From JAKPPT01 sp964630305 (GTDB lineage Bacteria > Spirochaetota > Spirochaetia > Treponematales > UBA12059): a DNA stretch of 64,000 bases. Position 1 is the first letter of the stretch, and each line of letters begins with the position of its first letter. Positions 8,899-16,148 of the stretch are shown piece by piece. The position numbers and the translations under genes were made by a program. The notes beneath the pieces were generated by a model. That model did not search any database. It saw nothing but the letters and a program-made list of their open reading frames with translations, and had not been told where the DNA came from. Location of the stretch: NCBI GenBank assembly GCA_964630305.1, contig CAZVTR010000004.1, positions 14,044-78,043 on the forward strand, read 5' to 3'.

Positions 8899-8928
8899 TT
8901 GCATTTTCGACTTTATACATAGTATAAT
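8899..8928 (+). promoter_or_regulatory. promoter of the pentapeptide/MBL pair
   Basis: TTGCAT (8899-8904), 18 nt, perfect TATAAT (8923-8928). Predicted start near 8935, leaving a leader of about 8 nt before the ATG at 8943, with no Shine-Dalgarno. It is back to back with the metG promoter; the two -35 boxes are about 20 nt apart. Confidence 0.6.
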
Positions 8929-8942
8929 TAAACCACAATACT

Positions 8943-9542
8943 ATGTTTTTTACAGAACCCTGTATTCTTGAAGGATGCAAAGAGCCTTCACTGAGCTATA
9001 GCAAATATTGTGCTCATCATGATCCCAATATTGAAATGACGCAAAAATTAATCATTGATTATATTTTGGAAAATTCTATTATCAAAGATATAAATGGCGC
9101 TAATTTGCGTTATAATGGCTGTGACTTTTCACAGAAGCAATTTTATGGCTGTAATTTTCAAAAATCATTATGGAAAAATACATGTTTCACACATTCGCTC
9201 ATGCGATTGTGTTTTTTTGATTTTTCTCTTCTTGATTCCTGTGATTTTTCGAAAACAAATATCCAATTCTCTTCGTTTGGCGGATCATCAATAGTTAATT
9301 CTTCATTTGAAGAATCAGAATTGATTCATGATAACTTTAATGGAATTAAAACTAAAGGCTGCACTTTTAATCATTCTAGTTTTTATAATTCTCATTTTGT
9401 TTTTTCTGAATTTTCTAATACTGATTTTATAGACTGCAATCTTAAACGCACATTTCTCATTGAAATAAAAGAAGAGAATGTCAATTGGAAGTTTTCCAAT
9501 GTTCATGAAGCTTATACAGAAATTGAGCATTTTAGGTTATGA
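8943..9542 (+). CDS. pentapeptide-repeat protein with N-terminal Cys/His knuckle
   Basis: A 199-residue protein of unknown function. Residues 7-26 hold Cys7, Cys12, Cys23 and His26 (C-x4-C-x10-C-x2-H), a possible zinc knuckle. From about residue 60 to 170 a five-residue period dominates with Phe or Leu at the centre (CDFSQ, CNFQK, CDFSK, SSFEE, DNFNG, CTFNH, SEFSN, TDFID, CNLKR), i.e. a pentapeptide right-handed beta-helix unusually rich in Phe and Cys. There is no signal peptide, so it is probably cytoplasmic. Its stop overlaps the next gene as ATGA, so it is translationally coupled to an MBL-fold hydrolase. The helix may be a binding scaffold; no specific role can be assigned. Confidence 0.8.
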   Translation: MFFTEPCILEGCKEPSLSYSKYCAHHDPNIEMTQKLIIDYILENSIIKDINGANLRYNGCDFSQKQFYGCNFQKSLWKNTCFTHSLMRLCFFDFSLLDSCDFSKTNIQFSSFGGSSIVNSSFEESELIHDNFNGIKTKGCTFNHSSFYNSHFVFSEFSNTDFIDCNLKRTFLIEIKEENVNWKFSNVHEAYTEIEHFRL

Positions 9543-10147
9543 AACTCTACTTTCACTATTCATTATACGGATTTTCAAATGTCTATCTATTAGCAAATGA
9601 TGAAACAAAAGAAGCAATTATTGTAGATCCAGCAGAATTTGATACTAACCTGCTCAGTTTTATTGAAAAATATAACTACTCTATTACAGGCGTTTTAATA
9701 ACTCATAATCATAAACATCATATTCAAGGTTTAAAAACACTTATAAAAATATATCCAGCGAAAATTTATGCTAGCTCATTAATTGATGAATCTATTCAAT
9801 CCATCCAAGTAAATGATAATGATGAGTTTTATCTATGCGGTTTTAATATTAAAGCCTTTTCGGTACCAGGCCATTCGCCAGATTCTCTTGTATATTTTAC
9901 AAACAACTTGTTATTTACAGGTGATACCATACAAGCAGGATTTATAGGTTCAACACTGAGCCAATATAGTTTAACACTTTTAAAAGAGAATATTTCTGAA
10001 AAAATTCTCAATCAAAATGATTCATGTATCATACTGCCAGGTCATGGACCACCAACGACTATAGGGGTTGAAAAGCTTTATAATCTTGGTTTTCGAAAAA
10101 AAACACCAAAACCAAGTTCTGGTAAATATGATCTTTTTATAGATTGA
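9539..10147 (+). CDS. MBL-fold metal hydrolase (glyoxalase II-like) with altered HxHxDH motif
   Basis: A 202-residue metallo-beta-lactamase-fold protein of the YcbL/glyoxalase II type, which normally hydrolyses thioesters or related small molecules in the cytoplasm. Visible metal ligands: THNHKHH (55-61), PGHSPDS near 110, TGDT and PGHGPPTT near the C-terminus. The family motif is THxHxDH; here the Asp is His60, so the second metal site should be changed or weakened. Other ligand positions look intact. The ATG overlaps the pentapeptide gene stop (ATGA), so the two are one unit. No terminator is evident downstream. The substrate is unknown. Confidence 0.85.
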   Translation: MKLYFHYSLYGFSNVYLLANDETKEAIIVDPAEFDTNLLSFIEKYNYSITGVLITHNHKHHIQGLKTLIKIYPAKIYASSLIDESIQSIQVNDNDEFYLCGFNIKAFSVPGHSPDSLVYFTNNLLFTGDTIQAGFIGSTLSQYSLTLLKENISEKILNQNDSCIILPGHGPPTTIGVEKLYNLGFRKKTPKPSSGKYDLFID

Positions 10148-10173
10148 ACACTTTTAAATTAGTAAGATTTAAT

Positions 10174-10202
10174 TTGACTTTTTTATTTTCATGTAGTAAA
10201 AA
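10174..10202 (+). promoter_or_regulatory. putative promoter of the DUF2147 gene
   Basis: TTGACT (10174-10179), 17 nt, TAAAAA (10197-10202). The -35 is 5/6, the -10 is 4/6. It would give a leader of about 60 nt ending in AAGGGGG before the ATG at 10270. Confidence 0.4.
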
Positions 10203-10269
10203 TAGATGTAAATAGGAATCGTCGATTCTCTTTAGTACTACTTTTTCGCTATAGTAAGGGGGAAGATTT

Positions 10270-10457
10270 ATGCGGAAAATAGCTTATAAGCTGCTGTTAA
10301 TTTCAGCACTTGTTATGCTTGCGGTTCAGCTTTGGGCAGCAGACAATATTTTGGGGCTCTGGAAAACTGTTGATGATGAAACTGGCAAACCTCGCTCATA
10401 TGTGATGATTTATATGTATCAGGGCAAGGTTTATGGAAGAATCGTTGCACTCATCAG
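10270..10457 (+). CDS. DUF2147 family exported protein (cut by assembly gap)
   Basis: The visible 62 codons start with a signal peptide (MRKIAYKLLLISALVMLAVQ, cleavage likely after LWA-A) followed by DNILGLWKTVDDETGKPRSY and GKVYGRIVAL. This is the conserved N-terminal pattern of DUF2147 proteins (G-x-W-x-T-x-D-D-x-T-G-K...GK-x-Y-G-R-I), small periplasmic beta-rich proteins of unknown function. A strong ribosome site (AAGGGGG) precedes the ATG. Relatives are about 140-150 residues, so more than half is lost in the run of N. Export to the periplasm is inferred from the signal peptide. Confidence 0.75.
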
Positions 10458-10557
10458 NNNNNNNNNNNNNNNNNNNNNNNNNNNNNNNNNNNNNNNNNNN
10501 NNNNNNNNNNNNNNNNNNNNNNNNNNNNNNNNNNNNNNNNNNNNNNNNNNNNNNNNN
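10458..10557. other. assembly gap of 100 N
   Basis: Exactly 100 N, a scaffolding placeholder. It cuts the DUF2147 gene (left) and pdxY (right), which converge here. From usual family lengths about 80 and 125 codons are missing, so the real gap should be roughly 600 nt or more. Confidence 0.95.
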
Positions 10558-11024
10558 GTTATTCCAGATAAATAGCACGCTTCAAAATGATTAGGAATGA
10601 GAATGTCAGCTTCATTAACAGCATTATGCAAAAAAAAGTCAGCTATTTCAGGTTTTACATAAAAGCCATGTGGCGTATCACCCATTACAGGGTCACAGCA
10701 ATATATAAAATTGGGATTATTAGCTTTCAATGTTTTTACATGTTTAAGAATTATTTCTCCTGTTTCTCGATTTCCAATGTAGCCAGATAATAATGCATGG
10801 CTCTTGTTAGTTAGACCAGAGTTCTCAAGTGCAGTTAAGAGCGCATCGATATGACTGGCAGAAAAAATCTCTCCTGCATAGCTACTATACCCCGTATGTG
10901 TTGAGAATTGGACTGTATTGATTTGAGTTACTGGAATCCCAAGCGTTTCAAGTGCAAAAACTGCTGTGCGATTTCCAACATACCCATACGCAACAGATGA
11001 CTGAATCGATATAATATGCTTCAT
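10558..11024 (-). CDS. pdxY: pyridoxal kinase, PdxY type (3' part lost in gap)
   Basis: ATP-dependent kinase of the ribokinase superfamily that phosphorylates pyridoxal in vitamin B6 salvage. The visible N-terminal 155 residues show IISIQSSVAYGYVGN (4-18), LLSGYIGNRET and CCDPVMGD, the classic pyridoxal kinase order. The C-terminal half with the GTGD anion hole and catalytic Asp is in the gap. Its ATG overlaps the hemW stop as ATGA, placing it last in a minus-strand unit lepB-hemW-pdxY. No unusual residue is visible in the part present. Confidence 0.88.
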
Positions 11025-11694
11025 ATATATTGCTCCAAATAGTGCATTAACTGTAGAATAATATAATTAAGGTTATCTAAACCAGTATCAGTAATCGTAA
11101 TACGATTATTCTCGTTATGTAGATAGGCAGGAAATTTTTTGCATAACCATTTGGGAATATCATGAAATTGATTTGGAAACCACTCATAAAAATCAATAGT
11201 TGAAAACCCATTTTTTTTTCGCAATTGCATCATGCAGTATTCAATAACTGCTGTTTTCCCGGAAATATGCTCGCTAGAACTATCTAAAACATTTGCGATA
11301 TATGTATTAAGATTTGAAACAGTAGCTATGCGAGTATATGAACCATGGTCATCAATATTTGATACAGCTGATGGTCCTATTCCAAGCCAGGATCCCATTT
11401 CCCAATAATTAATATTATGAGAACAGTACTTTCCATGATGCGCCCAGTTTGAAACTTCATACCGTTCATATCCAGCATCAAGTAAAGTCGATAGAATTAT
11501 TTCCCAGGAACATTCATTCTCATCCTGTGATGGCAATGATATAAGATTATTATTCATCTGGTGCGCCAGTTCTGAAGTATCTTCTACGGTGAGCTCATAG
11601 TATGATACATGATCAGGATGAAGTTCTATTAATGCTTTTATATCTTCCTGTACAACAGAAGCTGTTTGGAACGGTAGGCCATACATAAGATCTA
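11021..11694 (-). CDS. hemW: HemW-like radical SAM haem chaperone / coproporphyrinogen oxidase-like (N-terminus lost in gap)
   Basis: The visible 224 residues are the C-terminal part of a HemW/HemN-type protein: DLMYGLPFQT at the very edge, HVSYYELTVED, YERYEVSNWAH, HNINYWEMGSWLGIGPSAVS, then a HemN C-terminal helical domain. The N-terminal Cys-x3-Cys-x2-Cys that binds the [4Fe-4S] cluster lies in the gap. HemW is known as a haem chaperone; true HemN makes protoporphyrinogen IX. SYYELT and NWAH favour HemW. Some 150 residues are missing, so the gap is larger than its 100 N. The stop overlaps pdxY as ATGA. Confidence 0.85.
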
Positions 11695-11794
11695 NNNNNN
11701 NNNNNNNNNNNNNNNNNNNNNNNNNNNNNNNNNNNNNNNNNNNNNNNNNNNNNNNNNNNNNNNNNNNNNNNNNNNNNNNNNNNNNNNNNNNNNN
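11695..11794. other. assembly gap of 100 N
   Basis: Exactly 100 N. It removes the N-terminus of hemW (about 150 codons) and the C-terminus of lepB (a few tens of codons), so the true distance is probably 500-700 nt. Confidence 0.95.
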
Positions 11795-12417
11795 GTTCGA
11801 TTATCGCTTAATACAAAATATTGATTTTCCCCTAAGGTAATTGCTTCAAACTTTGAAGAAAATGGCAAGGAATCAGACCATGCTTCATTAGCTGGTGTTA
11901 CAAGATCATATGTTTCTGAAGATACCTCAAATTCACTTAAAAAATGATACGATTTTTGGGTTTTATTATATACCAAATAGTTATTCATATAAATTGTATC
12001 TCCAGGTACGCCTACTATTCTGCGAACCAAAATTACATTGTTGTCTCCATCTGAATTAGAAAGCTGGCATTGCTGTAAGGTAAAAAATCTAATTATTGCA
12101 TTGATGCATTGAAAAAAAATTGATGGTTCTTTACTGTTTTGGGATATGGTCACAATATCACCGCGTTTGGGCAATGTAAATGTTATTAGTTTTTTATTAG
12201 AAAAAGGAACATTTATTCCATACACTAATGGTGATGTGATTACTCGATAATTTTCAACTAAATTTGGCGACATTGAATCGTTAGTGATTTTATATGGTCT
12301 AAAAAAATAATTTATAAATATTTCAAAGGATATAAAAACAATCAACAGATATTTTAGAATGGTAAAAACTTTTTTTCGACGTTGTAACTTAACACTATAT
12401 GATTCAAAATGCTTCAT
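11795..12417 (-). CDS. lepB: signal peptidase I (C-terminus lost in gap), Arg at the general-base Lys position
   Basis: Membrane serine protease (S26) that removes signal peptides on the periplasmic side of the inner membrane. Seen: one N-terminal membrane segment (about 20-38), the box B motif DSMSP carrying the catalytic Ser, box D RRIVGVPGD, and box E YFVLSDNR at the gap edge. Bacterial enzymes have Lys-Arg at the start of box D and use that Lys as general base; here the codon is CGC (Arg). The Ser, PGD and SDNR are intact. It may be a divergent active enzyme or an impaired paralogue. The ATG lies 8 nt after a TACAAT box with no ribosome site, so the mRNA may be leaderless. Confidence 0.85.
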
Positions 12418-12425
12418 AAAACGAT

Positions 12426-12454
12426 ATTGTATGATGTATTTAATTTTTTTACAA
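12426..12454 (-). promoter_or_regulatory. lepB promoter, predicted leaderless
   Basis: Minus strand TTGTAA (12454-12449), 17 nt, TACAAT (12431-12426), then 8 nt to the ATG at 12417. No Shine-Dalgarno sequence fits between. Confidence 0.5.
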
Positions 12455-12528
12455 GTAAAATATGCTATGGATATTTTTCTTTATTATGTGATATTCTCAA
12501 AACAATACGAATATTATTTGAGGTTATA

Positions 12529-12981
12529 ATGAGCATGGTATTTGCAGTGAACAGAAAAGTTCATTTTAATTATTTTGTTGAAGAATCTATCGAGGCTGGT
12601 ATCGTTCTTACAGGTTCTGAGGTTAAAGCAATACGAGCAGGAATGATATCGTTTACCGATGGTTTTGCTGCCTTTAAGAACGATGAACTTTTCTTATATA
12701 ATGTCCATATAAGTGAATATAAATACAGTTCAATTTTCTCCCATGACCCTGATAGACTAAAAAAATTGCTATTACATAAACAGGAATTAAAGCGGCTTAA
12801 ACGAAAAGTTGATGAAAAAGGGATTACGCTCATTCCTCTTGATTTTCATTATGCCAATCATAAAATCAAAGTGACTTTAGGACTATGTAAAGGAAAAAAG
12901 CTCCATGATAAACGTGAAGCAATCAAAAATAAAGATATAGAACGAGATATGGCACGTGAATTACGGGAAAGAAACCGCTAA
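12529..12981 (+). CDS. smpB: SsrA-binding protein SmpB
   Basis: Binds tmRNA and delivers it to stalled ribosomes for trans-translation. The 150 residues match the family: FNYFVEESIEAGIVLTGSEV, IRAGMISFTDGF, HISEY and a basic C-terminal tail LCKGKKLHDKREAIKNKD that folds in the decoding centre. The start at 12529 follows GAGG with short spacing; a second ATG six bases later is also possible. The open frame reaches further upstream, but those residues do not belong to SmpB. The stop overlaps rsmD (TAATG). No tmRNA gene is seen in the window. Confidence 0.96.
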   Translation: MSMVFAVNRKVHFNYFVEESIEAGIVLTGSEVKAIRAGMISFTDGFAAFKNDELFLYNVHISEYKYSSIFSHDPDRLKKLLLHKQELKRLKRKVDEKGITLIPLDFHYANHKIKVTLGLCKGKKLHDKREAIKNKDIERDMARELRERNR

Positions 12982-13526
12982 TGGGTACATTAAGAATAAC
13001 CGGGGGTGAACTTAAGGGGAGAATCATTCATGTCGCCGAAGGTTCATTGGCTATTCGTCCTCCTATGGACAGGATGCGTGAATCATTGTTTTCTATTTTA
13101 GGAGATATTTCAGGAGCACGTATAGCAGATATCTTTGCCGGTTCAGGAATTTTTTCGTTTGAAGCACTGAGCCGAGGAGCCTTGTCTGCCCTCTGTGTAG
13201 AAAAAGATAAAGCAAAAATTGCTGCATTAAAAAAAAATGCTATGCTTTTAGGGGTTTCTATTAAAACAGCTGCAATACCAGCAGAAGTTTTTATTAAACG
13301 AGCATCAGAATCGTTTACTCTTGTTTTTATGGATCCGCCATTTCCCTATAGGTTTAAAAATGAATTATTATGTGAAATCGCCGAATCAAAACTGCTTGCA
13401 CCACAAAGTAGACTTGTATTTCATTTCCCGCAAGAAGATAGTTTAATAGAAAATGTAACTGGTTTAAAATTGCTCACTAATCGCAAATACGGCCGATCCT
13501 GCATAAACATTTACCAAAAACTATAA
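12981..13526 (+). CDS. rsmD: 16S rRNA (guanine-N2)-methyltransferase RsmD family
   Basis: SAM-dependent methyltransferase that modifies G966 (E. coli numbering) of 16S rRNA during 30S assembly. The 181 residues start with LRITGGELKGR, continue with RPPMDRMRESLFSIL, the SAM-binding loop DIFAGSGIFSFEALSRGA (about 49-66) and the catalytic MDPPFPY, where most relatives have DPPY. The length is normal. It starts on the last base of the smpB stop codon, so it is translationally coupled to smpB. Confidence 0.93.
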   Translation: MGTLRITGGELKGRIIHVAEGSLAIRPPMDRMRESLFSILGDISGARIADIFAGSGIFSFEALSRGALSALCVEKDKAKIAALKKNAMLLGVSIKTAAIPAEVFIKRASESFTLVFMDPPFPYRFKNELLCEIAESKLLAPQSRLVFHFPQEDSLIENVTGLKLLTNRKYGRSCINIYQKL

Positions 13527-13530
13527 TCGC

Positions 13531-13559
13531 TTGAGCTTTTAATAAAAAATGTATATATT
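13531..13559 (+). promoter_or_regulatory. promoter of the TPR gene pair, predicted leaderless
   Basis: TTGAGC (13531-13536), 17 nt, TATATT (13554-13559), then 6 nt to the ATG at 13566. The expected transcription start coincides with the A of the ATG. It sits in the only gap of the smpB-rlmN series, so it may divide that series into two transcripts. Confidence 0.55.
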
Positions 13560-13565
13560 TAGCAT

Positions 13566-13946
13566 ATGAGTAAAAGTGATAAAGATAAATCTAAAGCTGA
13601 AATGCCAATAGATGTTTTTTCAAAGTTTTCTGAAGATGCCTTATTAAAACAAACTGATTACCCCAATAAAGAGCTTTCTCCTTCTGATAAAGCCCAGTTG
13701 AATAGAAAAGGCAATATATTTTATAATGAAGGCAAAATAGAACTTGCCAGAAGAATTTATCAGACAACGGGTTATTCTGATGGTCTTATTCGAATTGGCG
13801 AGTACTATCTAAAACATGACCAGCCTATTGAAGCATTAAAAATGTTCAAATTGGCACATGATGATGCAAAAACTCAAGCATTGGCAAAAATAGCTGCAGA
13901 GGCTATAAAAACTCTATTAAAAAGGGAAGATGAATCAAATGGCTGA
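13566..13946 (+). CDS. small TPR-like hypothetical protein
   Basis: A 126-residue protein I do not recognise by name. The first 45 residues are charged and rich in Lys/Asp/Ser (MSKSDKDKSKAE). Residues about 55-125 form helical pairs of TPR type (NRKGNIFYNEGKIELARRIY, IRIGEYYLKHDQPIEALKMF). No signal peptide or membrane segment, so probably cytoplasmic. Its 3' end overlaps the start of a larger TPR protein, suggesting they act together as adaptors. No ribosome site precedes the ATG; a promoter ends 6 nt before it. Confidence 0.7.
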   Translation: MSKSDKDKSKAEMPIDVFSKFSEDALLKQTDYPNKELSPSDKAQLNRKGNIFYNEGKIELARRIYQTTGYSDGLIRIGEYYLKHDQPIEALKMFKLAHDDAKTQALAKIAAEAIKTLLKREDESNG

Positions 13947-15114
13947 TTTTAACCAACCACCACTACCATTCGAGAATTCTTTTGATGAATCACAACCTGA
14001 GAATTCTCAAGTAAATGAAATAGCCGAATTATCAAAAAAAGGCTATGCGTTGCTTAAAGAAAACCAAATTTCAGAAGCGGAGGCATTTTTTAAACAAATT
14101 GTTGATCAGGATCCTGAAAACAATTATGCATTAGTTGGACTTGGGGATGCTGCACGAAAACGAAATGCATTTAGAGAGGCTGTAGAATACTATAAAAAAT
14201 GCCTTATCTATCATCCGGGTAACAATTATGCACTGTTTGGACTTGCCGATTGCTACAAGGCATTGAATCAGTATCAAAAAGCCATTGAAATTTGGGAACA
14301 ATACCTTTTACATGACAACAAAAACATTACGGTGCTCACACGAATTGCCGATGCATATCGTAAAGTACGTGAATTTCGCAAATCAAAAGCAATCTACTTA
14401 CGTGTGCTTGAAATGGAAGCAGATAATCCCTATGCACTCATTGGGTTAGGACATCTGCATTATGATTTTAAGGAATATCGCGATGCCCTTCACTACTGGG
14501 CTCGCATGGTTCAGATTCAGGGTGAAAATGTAGATATTAGGGTTCTCACGTCAATAGGAAACTGCTACCGAAAGCTCAAGCAATTCGATATGGGTATTCC
14601 GTATTTCGAAAAAGTTTTGCAGCGCGATCCTCGTAATTTTTATGCATTATTCGGTCTTGCAGATTGCTACCGTGGTGTCAATAAACCAGCAGAATCCTTG
14701 CGCTATTGGAACCTTATACTAGATATCGATCCCAAAAACAAAGTTATTATCACGCGAGCAGGCGATGCATATAGAAATTTGGGTGATTATGATACTGCAC
14801 TCGAATACTACCAAAAAGCACTCGATATAGAATTTGATTTGTATGCAGTCATGGGAAAAGCAACGGTAGCACGGCTGCAAGGTAAAATTAATGATGCAAT
14901 CGAGTCTTTGAAAAAATTGATTGAATACGACTTAAAAAATTATCGTTTATATATTGAACTTGCCCAATGCTATCTTGCTATTAACGATAAATATAAAGCA
15001 ATAGAAGTCTTAATGGACTTTCAAAAACAAGGCATTCGGAATGCTCATGTTCAAGAATTGATTAACCGAATCAATTCACCTAACTCATTTGACTCTGATG
15101 ACAGAGACTTGTAA
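13939..15114 (+). CDS. tetratricopeptide-repeat protein
   Basis: A 391-residue soluble protein built almost entirely of TPR units: about nine 34-residue repeats with the periodic pattern NNYALVGLGDAARKR, NNYALFGLADCYKAL, NPYALIGLGHLHYDF, NFYALFGLADCYRGV. The A-L-x-G-L-A/G-D-x-x-R repeats are strikingly similar to one another, suggesting recent internal duplication. TPRs mediate protein-protein contacts; the partner is unknown. The start MADF at 13939 is preferred over the in-frame ATG at 13930 because GGGAAG lies 9 nt before it. It overlaps the upstream small TPR gene by 8 nt and rlmN by 17 nt. No signal peptide. Confidence 0.85.
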   Translation: MADFNQPPLPFENSFDESQPENSQVNEIAELSKKGYALLKENQISEAEAFFKQIVDQDPENNYALVGLGDAARKRNAFREAVEYYKKCLIYHPGNNYALFGLADCYKALNQYQKAIEIWEQYLLHDNKNITVLTRIADAYRKVREFRKSKAIYLRVLEMEADNPYALIGLGHLHYDFKEYRDALHYWARMVQIQGENVDIRVLTSIGNCYRKLKQFDMGIPYFEKVLQRDPRNFYALFGLADCYRGVNKPAESLRYWNLILDIDPKNKVIITRAGDAYRNLGDYDTALEYYQKALDIEFDLYAVMGKATVARLQGKINDAIESLKKLIEYDLKNYRLYIELAQCYLAINDKYKAIEVLMDFQKQGIRNAHVQELINRINSPNSFDSDDRDL

Positions 15115-16138
15115 TGTTCCGCATGCATTAGTGCATCTATTTCCCTCTGAACTTGTATCTACTTTGCAGTTAGAGAAGAGCTTCAGAGGGAAGCAGATTT
15201 TTAAATGGATAAGCATTGGCGCACAATCATTTCATGATATGACTGATCTTCCTGCGTCGCTTCGTCAATCTCTTGCAAAACAGTTTCCTACAATATACAC
15301 CTCAACACTCGAAAACACATTTATTGATAAGCAGGATGGATCTGCAAAACTACAAATAAAACTATATGACGGAACACTTATTGAATCGGTACTGTTAGTT
15401 GACAATCAAGGCAGAAAAACAGCCTGCCTCTCAACACAGGCTGGATGCGGTATGCATTGTGCGTTTTGCAAAACCGGAACACTTGGATTTTTGCGTAACC
15501 TGGAATCGTACGAAATTATTGAACAATATTTTCATTTAATGAATAATTTTGGCAAACCAAGCAATATTGTGTTTATGGGTATGGGAGAACCGCTTTTAAA
15601 TCTTCCTAATGTTTCTCAAGCAATTGCTATTTTTACCGCACACGATGGGCTACAACTTTCAAAGCGAAAAATAACAATTTCAACATGTGGTATTGTCCCT
15701 GGTATTCTTGAACTTGCAGAACAAAATATTGATGTGAGACTGGCTGTTTCCCTAACAGCTGCAGATGATAGCATACGTTCACAATTGATGCCGATCAATC
15801 AAACCTGGAACCTAGATTCACTTAAACAAGCTTTGCTTACCTATCAAGCGAAAACAGGCGAAAGAATTACTTTAGAATTACCGCTGCTGAGCGGAATCAA
15901 TACCACATCTGACTGTGCCTACAAACTAATTGAATGGGTAAAAGGTTTACAAGTACAAATTAATCTTATAGCATGGAATCGCGTTGATGAATTACCCTTT
16001 AAAACACCTTCTTCAAAAGAACTTGCTGAGTTTATATCAATTTTAAGACAACATAATTTAAATGTTGTTCAACGTGCAAAACGAGGACGCAACATACAGG
16101 GAGCATGCGGCCAGTTAGGCAAAATCAAACAGGAATAA
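15098..16138 (+). CDS. rlmN: dual-specificity 23S rRNA / tRNA adenine-C2 methyltransferase
   Basis: Radical-SAM enzyme that methylates C2 of A2503 in 23S rRNA and A37 in some tRNAs. The 346 residues contain the cluster motif CGMHCAFC (Cys about 117, 121, 124), GFLRNLESYEI, the FMGMGEPLLN motif, and the C-terminal GACGQL with the Cys that forms the methyl-carrying intermediate. Another conserved catalytic Cys is in STCGI. ATG 15098 is used because the longer frame begins with TTG; the start lies inside the TPR gene, with no clear ribosome site, so coupling is likely. Last gene of this plus-strand unit. Confidence 0.95.
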   Translation: MTETCNVPHALVHLFPSELVSTLQLEKSFRGKQIFKWISIGAQSFHDMTDLPASLRQSLAKQFPTIYTSTLENTFIDKQDGSAKLQIKLYDGTLIESVLLVDNQGRKTACLSTQAGCGMHCAFCKTGTLGFLRNLESYEIIEQYFHLMNNFGKPSNIVFMGMGEPLLNLPNVSQAIAIFTAHDGLQLSKRKITISTCGIVPGILELAEQNIDVRLAVSLTAADDSIRSQLMPINQTWNLDSLKQALLTYQAKTGERITLELPLLSGINTTSDCAYKLIEWVKGLQVQINLIAWNRVDELPFKTPSSKELAEFISILRQHNLNVVQRAKRGRNIQGACGQLGKIKQE

Positions 16139-16148
16139 ACTTCTGAAT

